A stretch of 11,289 nucleotides of DNA from contig DIVN01000226.1 of the NCBI GenBank assembly GCA_002435875.1, forward strand, positions 1 through 11,289. Direction: 5' to 3'. Positions 1-7,296 of the stretch are shown here, piece after piece. A model generated the notes under the pieces. It had not been told where the DNA came from. It saw nothing but the letters and a program-made list of their open reading frames with translations, and made no database searches. Position 1 is the first letter of the stretch, and every line of letters begins with the position of its first letter. This DNA comes from Anaerolineales bacterium UBA6131. GTDB lineage: Bacteria > Chloroflexota > Anaerolineae > UBA2200. A program made the translations under genes and the position numbers.

Positions 1-1180
1 GCATGCTCAGGTGCAGCAAATTACCAGGACACTTGAATGCGTCACCGTCGGCGGCTACATCCAGAGAGGTGCCAGCAACCAGACTGAACGGTATAGCTAG
101 CGCAGAAAAGTACGTCGCCCAATAGGTCCGGCTGGTGAGGAAGAATGCCAGGAGGAGCCCGCCCCAGAGATACACAACCGCCAGACTGCGTACATGCCGT
201 ACCTTGCCGGCCGCCAGACCGGTCATCGCTATCCCCAACAACGCGAGGCGCACAGTCGCCCAGGACCAGGGGTATTGCCAAATCTCAACGAGGCGCCCAA
301 GAGGATGTACTGTCCCGTCCCATGGTCGAAGCATATGAAAGACGTAGTTTTGCTTGATGAACTCGATGGGGCAGGCCAGGAGAAACGGCGCTGCCAGCAA
401 GGCGCAGGTCGCCGCAACGGACGCTACAAACCACCAGAGGTCCCGCCACCGCCGGCGAACCAACAGGTGCACCAGTACCACAATCACGGGCACGATCGCT
501 GTACCTTTGGTCAGCAGGGCAGCGGCGGCGAAGGCGCCACTGGCGATAAGCAGATATCTCAGCTTCCGACCATTGCCCACTCTGCTCGATCCATCCTGTT
601 GATCCAAGTCGACCGCAAGAAGATAGGACGCGACGGCCAGCAACGAAAAAAGATTCGTGGGGGCCTCCAGCATGGCCCTTCGGTCTTGAGCCACTACTAT
701 GCCATCCACAGCGACTAGCATCGCCGCCAAAAATCCCGATGGGCTACCGCCAAGCTTCTCTCCGACAAGATACACCAGGCCCACGGTAACGAGGCCGAAG
801 AACACACAGCTGTAGCGCAAGGCCATCATACCCGCAGCGCTGCCCCAGGGGTGGTAGACAACCCGGAGGACAGCCATGAACAAGTAGATGGCCACCGGTG
901 GCATCGGGGTGAAGAAATCACGGTATGGCACATAGCCTTGCAGCGCAAGCTGTGCCGTCGTGGCGTATACTCCCTCATCGGCGTCCTGAGCATAGAGTAA
1001 CCCTACGTCAAGAGGGGTCAGCCGATACAGGCGAACAGACAAAGCGACCAGTAGAACCAGCGCCAGAGCAAGAGCGGATGGCCACCTAACGCGCCGAAGA
1101 GTGGGGGGCCAAGCCGATGTACGGCGACCCGCTTCACCGCTACCCAGAACTCCCCTTTGTGCACACTCCTGCTCTGACAT
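1..1180 (-). CDS. PMT/ArnT-like membrane glycosyltransferase (GT-C), N-terminal part
   Basis: From ATG at 1180 the minus-strand frame is open for 393 codons and runs off the left edge without a stop, so the C-terminus lies outside. A polar, Arg-rich cytoplasmic start (1-34) leads into a first hydrophobic helix (35-50). The acidic loop QDADEGVYATTAQLAL (65-80) follows, then GYVPYRDFFTPMPPVAIYLF (82-101). This D-E-G-x-Y plus P-Y-R-D-F-F-x-P-x-P-P order is a well-known form of the PMT_2/GT39-like family. AQDRRAMLEAPTNLFSLLAV provides the second conserved acidic loop, and AALLTKGTAIVPVIV the conserved T-K-x-x-A helix. It is probably a lipid-linked sugar transferase acting at the outer membrane face. 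It starts 13 bases after the fusion gene; a weak AGG lies nine bases before the ATG. Several Met codons (residues 283, 319, 393) fall in frame, which supports a continuous frame over the whole stretch. Confidence 0.83.
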   Translation of the reverse strand, partial: MSEQECAQRGVLGSGEAGRRTSAWPPTLRRVRWPSALALALVLLVALSVRLYRLTPLDVGLLYAQDADEGVYATTAQLALQGYVPYRDFFTPMPPVAIYLFMAVLRVVYHPWGSAAGMMALRYSCVFFGLVTVGLVYLVGEKLGGSPSGFLAAMLVAVDGIVVAQDRRAMLEAPTNLFSLLAVASYLLAVDLDQQDGSSRVGNGRKLRYLLIASGAFAAAALLTKGTAIVPVIVVLVHLLVRRRWRDLWWFVASVAATCALLAAPFLLACPIEFIKQNYVFHMLRPWDGTVHPLGRLVEIWQYPWSWATVRLALLGIAMTGLAAGKVRHVRSLAVVYLWGGLLLAFFLTSRTYWATYFSALAIPFSLVAGTSLDVAADGDAFKCPGNLLHLSM

Positions 1181-1193
1181 ATGCCGACGCCTG

Positions 1194-2543
1194 TCAGGCA
1201 GACCGCACTTTGACCAGCGACAGGATCATCTCCCCACCGCAAATGTAGCGAGTATCTCGGACCTCGAAACCATAGCCCGAGAGAATCTCAAGCAGCTCGC
1301 CACGGGTATAGTGAGTGATGTGCTCATCGCCATATGCATCGGGGGCAAAGCGACGGTAGAGGCTCTCAATAACCAACCAGTTCAGCCGTCCGTAGTCTGG
1401 CGTCCCCAGCACCAGGTGTCCGTTCGGCCGTAGCACACGCGCCATCTCCTGAAAGGGCTGGGTGCCCTGTACCAAGTGTTCGATGACCTGCGAGCATAGC
1501 AATTGATCAAAGCTTTCGTCCGGTACAGGCAGCGCAAACGCCGAACCCGCCACCAACGGACAGCCATAGCGCCTTGAATACAGCAGTTTCGCATTATTGA
1601 TGTCCAGCCCGATGCTGTGAGAGGGCAAAGCCCCCAGTATGCGACTGGAGCCGCAGCCGATATCAAGACATGGCAGGTTGGGTCGGATCATTTTCATCAC
1701 AATGTCGTAGCGACGACGCTGCCAGTACCTTTGCAGGAAGATGGGGCTATCGTACGCCCGGGCATCATAGTCAGCTGAAGCAATCGAATTGCGTAGCCGC
1801 CACATGCGCAGCAGCGTGCGCAGATAGGATAGGCCAAACTGCAGAAGCTTGACTTTGGACTTGCCCTCGTCGCGAGGTACGTAGCGAAAAGGGATTTCGA
1901 GGATCCGGCAGCCCTTTGCGTAGCACTTGATGAGAATCTCTTCGAGGGCATCGAAATCTGCGCTACGTAGCTCAAGCCCGCGAAGGATCGAGACATGGTA
2001 GAGGCGAAATCCGCTAGAGATGTCGCGTACTGGCAGAGAAAGCAGCCGCGTGTACACCTGGTTTAGGATAATGCTCAGTACGTAGCGATACCAGGGCATG
2101 TCGGCCTTGCCGCCCTTCACATAGCGAGAGGCGATCACCAGCTCTGCATTCTTCCGCTGCTTCCACATTTCCGGGATAAAGTCCGGCAAATGCGACAGAT
2201 CGGCGTCCATGGTCAAGATGTAGTCGCCTTTGGCATGCGCAAAGCCCGCCCACAGGGCCCCCCCGTAACCTAGCGCATCCTGCTGCAGCACAATTGCCCC
2301 TTTTTCTTCGCACACGGAACAGGTTTCGTCAGGAGAATGATTATCGACGACCAATATCTCGTAAGTTAGCGCCCGACCTGTGTCTGAAGGGTGCGCCTCA
2401 GCATTTGATCGGCCAAGTTCGGCTTTCTCGCCGGCCGATAGACCTTGGTCGTTGAGGCCAGACAGCACCTCGTGGAGTCTGGGCAAGAGTTTGGCTAGAT
2501 TGTCCGCCTCGTGAAGGGCAGGAATCACAACGCTTAGATCCAT
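1194..2543 (-). CDS. Bifunctional family 2 glycosyltransferase / class I SAM-dependent methyltransferase fusion
   Basis: This 449-residue protein has two enzyme domains. Residues 1 to about 250 are a GT-A family 2 glycosyltransferase: SVVIPALHEADNL (4-16), ILVVDNHSPDET (63-74), LGYGGALWAGF (91-101), the metal-binding MDADLSH (112-118, DxD at 113-115), RDISSGFRLY (173-182) and PRDEGKSKVKLLQFG (223-237), as in polyprenyl-phosphate sugar synthases. Residues about 255-449 are a Rossmann methyltransferase: CLDIGCGSSR (292-301, SAM motif I), GLDINNAKLL (312-321), FDQLLCSQVIEHL (345-357), then MARVLRPNGHLVLGTPD. The linker YDARAYDSPIFLQRYWQRRRYDIV is the sort seen in other fusions of this type. The GT half would make a lipid-linked sugar; the methyltransferase half may methylate the sugar or lipid, but the acceptor is unknown. 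Residues about 31-60 form an extra polar stretch between the first helix and the second strand of the GT domain. The start has AGAGGA just upstream. Confidence 0.9.
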   Translation of the reverse strand: MDLSVVIPALHEADNLAKLLPRLHEVLSGLNDQGLSAGEKAELGRSNAEAHPSDTGRALTYEILVVDNHSPDETCSVCEEKGAIVLQQDALGYGGALWAGFAHAKGDYILTMDADLSHLPDFIPEMWKQRKNAELVIASRYVKGGKADMPWYRYVLSIILNQVYTRLLSLPVRDISSGFRLYHVSILRGLELRSADFDALEEILIKCYAKGCRILEIPFRYVPRDEGKSKVKLLQFGLSYLRTLLRMWRLRNSIASADYDARAYDSPIFLQRYWQRRRYDIVMKMIRPNLPCLDIGCGSSRILGALPSHSIGLDINNAKLLYSRRYGCPLVAGSAFALPVPDESFDQLLCSQVIEHLVQGTQPFQEMARVLRPNGHLVLGTPDYGRLNWLVIESLYRRFAPDAYGDEHITHYTRGELLEILSGYGFEVRDTRYICGGEMILSLVKVRSA

Positions 2544-2546
2544 GGG

Positions 2547-2552
2547 TCCTCT
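2547..2552 (-). promoter_or_regulatory. Shine-Dalgarno AGAGGA for the GT2-methyltransferase fusion
   Basis: AGAGGA reads at 2552-2547 on the minus strand, begins within the stop codon of the GT-C gene, and lies three bases from ATG 2543. The spacing is short, but GAGAGG is otherwise a good match. It supports a start where SVVIPALHE begins at residue 4. Confidence 0.45.
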
Positions 2553-4228
2553 CAGTAGTTCAGTGCAAAAATCGCGATTCTCTCGCCAGCGCCTGGATCC
2601 ATATGAACCAACTGCAGGCTAGGAGAAATCGTGCTCGTGTCAAAAAGCGCGGCAAATTGCGGACGCAAGTCGCGGGTCTCTCGCTCATCAAGGACAAAGT
2701 AGTCCACGTGCTGTGCGCGCGCATAGATGAGGAGGGCATCCAGCTCTGCATTGGCTGTCGGCTCCCACGGCATATCGGCGTAAAACGCAATCGCCGGGTA
2801 TCGCGACATCACGACCGAGTCGGCGGGGATATGCTCACGCATCCAAAGCCCAATGGTCTTGTGTTCTGGCCGAAACGAGCCAATGTTGCCATACAACTCT
2901 ATCATGCGCGGCTGCAGCAGCAAAAAGTACAGAAGAGTTGCCACCAGAGGAAGCAAGGACGCCCATCCGCTGAACTGGTCGGCCCACCTGGGATGGTCGG
3001 CCAAGACGTTGCGCGTCGAGAGGCGCAACCACTGACCCAGTTGGTGAACACCCAAAGCCAGCCAGATGACCAGGGTGGGCAGCAGTGTTGCGATGTAGCG
3101 ATCCTGAATAAAGAACAAGAGAAAGACCAGCACCGGTGCCAGAGAGGCGATCAGGAGCAATTCACCTTTTAGTCGCTTCTTGTCCCAGGCACTCTGGAAG
3201 AACGCAAGCCCGATGAGTGGCAGGAAATAGTACGGAAACAGACGGGAGGAGAAGAGCGAGGCGATAAAGCGACGTGCGTTTCGCACCACCAACTGCACGA
3301 AGTCGGCGGGGTAGGCCATGATCACATCCAGCATGCTGACGTCATAGCTCTCACGCGAGAAGAAGAACACCTCGCGGCCCGTCGAATCCAGGCCCCAAGT
3401 AGCCTCGTCAAACGCCCTGGTGTTGCCCTCCGATAGGCCCAGGCACGTGACGAAGGTCACCCCTGCCTTCTCGCTAACCATCCACTCACCAGTCTCCAGG
3501 TACACATAGAACGCGTATGGCATAAAGAGCAACAGGAAACCCACAGCTAGAGCCAGCAGCGAGAGCAGTATCCTGCGCGACAGTAGCCTTCGCTCCGACA
3601 AGCGCACCAGACCCAACACGGCAGCAACCGCGGCCACGTAGGCGACGGCTTCGGGGCGCACAAGGTAAGCCAAGCCAAAACAGACCCCTGACAAGAGATG
3701 CAGCCGGATCGTCTCTCGGCGCATAGCCAGAAGCGCTGTCAAGAGTCCGGCGTAGACAAAGAAGTAATAGGGCGGCTCAGTCAGTGTGCCCCACAAGGCA
3801 GGGGCAGTTGCCACCGCCGGGAAGATTGCCAACAGCGCGACGCTGGTCAAGCCGACCGCCCGGCCATACATCTCTTTGGCCAAGCCGTAGATCGGGATAG
3901 CGAGCAAGGTACCAAAGAGCACATAGCATATGTCGCTAGCCAGCTCAAGGTTGCCAGTAATCAGATAGAAAATGCCGCTCAGGAAGGGATACCCCGGCGT
4001 ATGATGTATGTCGGAATAGCCTGTGAAGCTATAGCCTCGCCCCGTAAGCCAGTTTCGCCCCAGCCACAGGTAGAACGGCTCATCTCCCCAGACAATGCGT
4101 TGCGGCAACGAGACCGCCAGCACACGAACAAAGGCTACCAACACGCCAATGCCAAGCAGCAACATCGGGCCAGAAATCGTGAAACGCGTCCTATCACTTC
4201 TCGTAGATGCCGAATCAATTGAGGTCAT
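2552..4228 (-). CDS. PMT_2-like membrane glycosyltransferase (GT-C)
   Basis: This is a polytopic membrane protein of 558 residues. After one hydrophobic helix comes VWGDEPFYLWLGRNWL (Asp-Glu near 49-50), the acidic first loop typical of GT-C enzymes. DIHHTPGYPFLSGIFY follows, a form of the conserved H/R-x-P-x-Y-P segment. LAYLVRPEAVAYVAA is the RPE-type loop of the same family, and MSRYPAIAFYADMPWEP is typical of the soluble C-terminal part. It probably uses a polyprenyl-phosphate sugar at the outer membrane face; sugar and acceptor are unknown. The frame can start at ATG 4234, but GGGA then sits directly against it. ATG 4228 has the same GGGA six bases upstream, so I chose 4228. It overlaps the DUF2304 gene by 14 bases and is followed after 8 bases by the GT2-methyltransferase fusion. 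It differs clearly in sequence from the other GT-C proteins here, so it is not a recent duplicate. Confidence 0.86.
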   Translation of the reverse strand: MTSIDSASTRSDRTRFTISGPMLLLGIGVLVAFVRVLAVSLPQRIVWGDEPFYLWLGRNWLTGRGYSFTGYSDIHHTPGYPFLSGIFYLITGNLELASDICYVLFGTLLAIPIYGLAKEMYGRAVGLTSVALLAIFPAVATAPALWGTLTEPPYYFFVYAGLLTALLAMRRETIRLHLLSGVCFGLAYLVRPEAVAYVAAVAAVLGLVRLSERRLLSRRILLSLLALAVGFLLLFMPYAFYVYLETGEWMVSEKAGVTFVTCLGLSEGNTRAFDEATWGLDSTGREVFFFSRESYDVSMLDVIMAYPADFVQLVVRNARRFIASLFSSRLFPYYFLPLIGLAFFQSAWDKKRLKGELLLIASLAPVLVFLLFFIQDRYIATLLPTLVIWLALGVHQLGQWLRLSTRNVLADHPRWADQFSGWASLLPLVATLLYFLLLQPRMIELYGNIGSFRPEHKTIGLWMREHIPADSVVMSRYPAIAFYADMPWEPTANAELDALLIYARAQHVDYFVLDERETRDLRPQFAALFDTSTISPSLQLVHMDPGAGERIAIFALNY

Positions 4229-4709
4229 GATCATTCCCAGTGACTATCGTTCTGCCATGTGTAGATGGGTCTTGAACGTCGCCAGAAGCTTGTTCCAAGT
4301 CATTGATCCGCGCCCGCAGTAAGGCTAGCTCCTGGATCAGCACCTTCATATGTTCGCTATGACGCGAGATTCGTAAGGAGAACTGAAACAGGATCAGTAG
4401 CAAGGAGATGATCGCAAGCACGAAAATCAGTGCGGGGGGATACTCCACACCGAGTGCGTATGCCACCATGTCAAGATAGTCAATCAGCAAGGGAACCGCA
4501 ACGAGGATTACCCCAGTGAATAGCCACAAGAGAGCGAATTCCTCCTTGAGCTTGCGCGTGCGCACCAGGTTGACGACCAACAGCAGGACGACAAAACCCA
4601 AGATCATGGCAAAAACGCGCGCCCGAAGCTCCATTACATCATCCAGTGCATCGATGGCAGCAATCCATCTCTGGAGGCCGCCTGTCAACAAGGTTTCAGA
4701 GAATGTCAT
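4215..4709 (-). CDS. DUF2304 family small membrane protein
   Basis: This 164-residue protein has three hydrophobic segments (about 32-49, 60-76 and 93-112). The signature RTRKLKEEFALLWLFTGVIL (50-69), then YPPALIFVLAI (90-100), and a C-terminal amphipathic or coiled-coil helix ISRHSEHMKVLIQELALLRARINDLE (114-139), fits DUF2304 closely. The biochemical function of this family is not established to my knowledge. Its genes are often found beside family 2 glycosyltransferases, so a role as a membrane partner or anchor for such an enzyme is a common guess. The first 25 residues precede the usual core and are rather polar; the tail after residue 140 is also non-conserved in appearance. The start overlaps the deacetylase stop (ATGA), and the end overlaps the following GT-C gene by about 14 to 20 bases, so translation is probably coupled on both sides. 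Confidence 0.88.
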   Translation of the reverse strand: MTFSETLLTGGLQRWIAAIDALDDVMELRARVFAMILGFVVLLLVVNLVRTRKLKEEFALLWLFTGVILVAVPLLIDYLDMVAYALGVEYPPALIFVLAIISLLLILFQFSLRISRHSEHMKVLIQELALLRARINDLEQASGDVQDPSTHGRTIVTGNDHDLN

Positions 4710-5560
4710 AGCCTCAAGTCTCCTCTGGCCTCAAGCACATCTCGCATTGGAGCCATCCGAAAGGCACTAATCAGGTCTGCCAGTCTCTGGCGCATCGCGT
4801 CAATGTGATGGTACGTTGCAAAACGCGCAAACAAGGGCAGTGGCCACCGCGGAGTGCCGGGGTACACTTCCCAGGGATGTGCATACAGTGTGAAAGAACG
4901 CTGTTGGTTGATACGCCGGAGGCCATGATGTACAAGGGCCATCGGCAAGGTCCGCAGATAGAAACCGCCGCATATCGGAAGCCGTATACCAAGGAACGAC
5001 CACACAGACATTGGAAACTCCAGCATTGGTCCTCTTGGATCTTCCACAGCGACATCCTGTAAGGAAGGACGATATGGCACGAGGGGCCCACCGGCGACAC
5101 CGTACATCGGTGTCCTGGCAGGGAAGATGCTCGAGTCGTAACGATAGCCGAACTCAGCCAGGATCGGCAGCGCCCAACTCGTGCGATTGTCTAGCGAAAA
5201 GGTTGGTGCCCGAAAGCCGATGACACTGGCCCCGGGTGCAATAGCATGGCACGTCGCGATGAATTCGTGAAGGTCTGCACGCAGCCTGTCAGGTGTCAGG
5301 TCCCACAGCGGCACGTGGCTCATTCCGTGGCAACCCAATTCGTGTCCTGCCTGCAGTACCGCTGTCACCAAGTCGGGCTGATCTTGAAGCACCTCACCAA
5401 CGACAAAGAACGTAGCCCGACACCCACATTCTTCCAGCAGATCGAGCACATAGTGCGTGGAGGTGCTGATCTGGCTGAAACGTTGACTTGCTGGGACGTG
5501 AGCTCGCACCAATTCCGGGTGGTACCAGTCTTCCACATCGATCGTCAGGGCATTCAGCAT
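4706..5560 (-). CDS. Polysaccharide deacetylase (NodB domain) with DUF3473-like C-terminus
   Basis: This 284-residue protein starts at the ATG at 5560, since the family signature begins at once: LTIDVEDWYHPE (5-16, Asp8/Asp11 of motif 1). The frame is open 59 codons further upstream, but those codons lie inside the preceding GT2 gene and look like its shadow. HELGCHGMSH (73-82) supplies the H-x3-H zinc ligands His78 and His82, and GFRAPTFSLD (115-124) is motif 3 with Arg117. RYDSSIFP (140-147) follows. The second half, with the GGFYLRTLP stretch, LYAHPWEVYPG (His228-Glu231) and a final helix, matches the DUF3473 region seen in the deacetylases of exosortase/PEP-CTERM exopolysaccharide loci. 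It would remove N-acetyl or O-acetyl groups from a glycan or glycolipid. No signal peptide is seen, so a cytoplasmic or lipid-linked substrate is plausible. The stop overlaps the DUF2304 start (ATGA). Confidence 0.9.
   Translation of the reverse strand: MLNALTIDVEDWYHPELVRAHVPASQRFSQISTSTHYVLDLLEECGCRATFFVVGEVLQDQPDLVTAVLQAGHELGCHGMSHVPLWDLTPDRLRADLHEFIATCHAIAPGASVIGFRAPTFSLDNRTSWALPILAEFGYRYDSSIFPARTPMYGVAGGPLVPYRPSLQDVAVEDPRGPMLEFPMSVWSFLGIRLPICGGFYLRTLPMALVHHGLRRINQQRSFTLYAHPWEVYPGTPRWPLPLFARFATYHHIDAMRQRLADLISAFRMAPMRDVLEARGDLRL
4720..4726 (-). promoter_or_regulatory. Shine-Dalgarno AGAGGAG supporting the DUF2304 start at 4709
   Basis: AGAGGAG reads at 4726-4720 on the minus strand, inside the end of the deacetylase gene and 10 bases before the ATG of the ATGA overlap. 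It favours 4709 over a downstream ATG at 4634, which has no such site. Confidence 0.5.
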
Positions 5561-5570
5561 ACGGCTTGGC

Positions 5571-6353
5571 TCAGCGACCCACTTGCCGCGCCGCATCACA
5601 GGGGGAGACGATGGAGGTCGCCGCAGGGCGAACTGCATTCCTATGCGTGGTTTGGCGAAGCAGAACAATGAATATGGAGAAGAACATCTTGGCCACATAG
5701 TACAGGGGCTTCCAGCTCGAGTGCATGGACTCCCCACTGAGACGATCTCGCATGGTCACCGGCACCTCGCGCAGACGGAACCTGGCGAAATGAAGAAGCA
5801 AGATCATATCGGCATCTGGAAAGTCTACTGGGTAGTTGTCTGAGGCGAAGAAGGTGAGAACATCTCGGTTTACCGCCTGAAAGCCGGAGGTCGCATCCGT
5901 GATTCTCTGTCTGGTGATGCGAGACACCACCTGACTGAAAATCGCCATTCCAAGACGCTTCACGAAACTGATGTTGTACTCGGCGTGACCCAAAAAACGC
6001 GAGCCAATGGCCACATCAGCCTCGCCAGCCCAAACTAACTGCAGCAGATCCAACATCCCAGAAGCCTTGTGCTGACCATCCGCATCCATCAACGCAGCGA
6101 AGTCGAAGCCATAGTGCAGAGCATAGCGAAATCCGGCTTGCAGAGCCCCACCGTAACCAAGGTTACATGGCAGTTGCAGCACGCGGGCTCCCAGCGCAGA
6201 GGCGACAGCTGCCGTATCGTCCGTGGAGTAGTCATCAACTACCAGAATCGGCAGAGCGGCCTTCAGGGCAGCAACTTCGGCGAGCACGGCCGGCAGGTTC
6301 TTCGCCTCGTTATGTGCAGGTATGATTACGAGGGTTTTGGCCGAACAATCCAT
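5571..6353 (-). CDS. Family 2 glycosyltransferase (polyprenyl-phosphate sugar synthase-like) with C-terminal hydrophobic segment
   Basis: This is a 260-residue GT-A enzyme. Counting from the Met at 6353, it shows VIIPAHNEAKNL (9-20), VVDDYSTDDT (38-47), NLGYGGALQAGF (64-75) and the metal-binding MDADGQ (89-94, DxD at 90-92). DATSGFQAVNRDVL in mid-protein and VPVTMRDRLSGESM near the C-terminus match the conserved acceptor-side motifs of DPM1-like bacterial enzymes. The single hydrophobic stretch YYVAKMFFSIFIVLLR probably anchors it to the membrane. A polar tail of about 25 residues follows. A longer start at 6389 adds 12 residues (through GTGVPDT) and would overlap the epimerase by 32 bases. 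I prefer 6353, because VIIPAHNE normally begins within about ten residues of the start and the gap to the previous stop is then 4 bases. Neither start has a strong ribosome site. The likely role is charging a lipid carrier with a sugar. Confidence 0.87.
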   Translation of the reverse strand: MDCSAKTLVIIPAHNEAKNLPAVLAEVAALKAALPILVVDDYSTDDTAAVASALGARVLQLPCNLGYGGALQAGFRYALHYGFDFAALMDADGQHKASGMLDLLQLVWAGEADVAIGSRFLGHAEYNISFVKRLGMAIFSQVVSRITRQRITDATSGFQAVNRDVLTFFASDNYPVDFPDADMILLLHFARFRLREVPVTMRDRLSGESMHSSWKPLYYVAKMFFSIFIVLLRQTTHRNAVRPAATSIVSPCDAARQVGR

Positions 6354-6357
6354 TGTA

Positions 6358-7296
6358 TCAGGCACCCCGGTTCCAGGCGATGACCTCATCGATTCGATCT
6401 TCCAACCTCACGCGTGGGCGATAGCCCAATTGCTGATTGGCGCGAGTGATGTCAGCCACAGAGTTGCGCAATTCACCAGGATGCTCAGGCAAGTGCTCGG
6501 GCTTGATATCGGGTCTCAAACGCGCACAGAGCAAGGCAGCAATCTGATTGACGGTCATGCCCTGCCCCGATCCCACATTGAAGACCGTAGCGCGTTCGTT
6601 CGTGGTCATGGCGCGCACGGTTGCGTCGACAACATCATCCACGTGGACAAAGTCGCGACACTGGTTTCCGTCCCCGTAGATCAACGGAGGCTCCCCTCTA
6701 AGCAATCGCTGCACGAAGATAGTGATAACCCCAACATAGGGTGTAAACGTCTGCCTGGGCCCATAAGTATTGAAGTACCGAAGCACCGCAGTATCAAAGC
6801 CTAGTTGCGCACCGACAAGTTGTGCATACTGCTCACAAGCAAGCTTCGCCACCCCATACGGCGAAATCGGTCTTGGCTCATATTCTTCCGAAAGCGGCGT
6901 GGGTTGCGGTGAATCCGCATACACTGCCATCGACGATGCATAGATGAACCGACGAACGTGATGTTCGCCGCACGCGCTCAGGACATTGAGCGTTCCCATC
7001 AGGTTGGTCTCTGCATCCGAATAGAAGCCAGCGACCGAGGCACGAATGCTCACACGGGCGGCCAGATGAAACACCACATCGACGCCCGCGAGGGCATCAT
7101 CGATCGCTTCCCGGTCGCGGACGTCGCCAATGACCAGCCTGGCAGCCGAAGGGACATTCTCCCGCTTACCCATCGAGAGGTCATCAAGCACAGTCACCTG
7201 ACAGCCTTCGCCGAGCAGACGTGCCACCAAGTGTGAGCCAATAAAGCCCGCACCTCCGGTAACAAGAGCAGCCCTGGGGATCATAGTGTCACTCAT
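6358..7296 (-). CDS. NAD-dependent nucleotide-sugar epimerase/dehydratase (extended SDR, GalE/WbpP-like)
   Basis: This 312-residue protein is of normal length for the family. The Rossmann glycine motif is TGGAGFIG (13-20), the acidic cofactor residues are DD (38-39), and FHLAA (76-80) follows. The catalytic triad is Ser122 (in ASSMAVY), Tyr147 and Lys151 (YGVAK); the spacing of 25 between Ser and Tyr matches GalE. LRYFNTYGPRQ and IYGDGNQCRDFVHVDDVV are hallmarks of UDP-glucose/UDP-GlcNAc 4-epimerases and related enzymes. It acts on a nucleotide sugar in the cytoplasm, most likely as a C4 epimerase. GDP- or dTDP-sugar dehydratases share some of these motifs, but the sequence looks closer to epimerases. 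VYA replaces the usual VYG. The ATG at 7296 overlaps the nucleotidyltransferase stop by eight bases; Met5 (7284) is an alternative start. The tight coupling suggests that the two enzymes act on the same sugar, which is an inference. Confidence 0.9.
   Translation of the reverse strand: MSDTMIPRAALVTGGAGFIGSHLVARLLGEGCQVTVLDDLSMGKRENVPSAARLVIGDVRDREAIDDALAGVDVVFHLAARVSIRASVAGFYSDAETNLMGTLNVLSACGEHHVRRFIYASSMAVYADSPQPTPLSEEYEPRPISPYGVAKLACEQYAQLVGAQLGFDTAVLRYFNTYGPRQTFTPYVGVITIFVQRLLRGEPPLIYGDGNQCRDFVHVDDVVDATVRAMTTNERATVFNVGSGQGMTVNQIAALLCARLRPDIKPEHLPEHPGELRNSVADITRANQQLGYRPRVRLEDRIDEVIAWNRGA

Noticed and set aside
194..718. A 174-codon plus-strand frame near the left edge
   Set aside because: It lies antisense to the GT-C frame that runs to the window edge; the translation is polar and low-complexity without family features.
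5561..5737. In-frame 59-codon N-terminal extension of the deacetylase
   Set aside because: It overlaps the 3' end of the GT2 gene in another frame, reads as low-quality sequence rich in Ser, Pro, Cys and Arg, and is not a signal peptide. The conserved motif starts directly after Met at 5560.
6354..6389. Upstream ATG giving 12 more residues to the second GT2
   Set aside because: It would overlap the epimerase by 32 bases, and the residues are not typical of the family. It is kept only as an alternative start, since GGAAGA lies eight bases before it.
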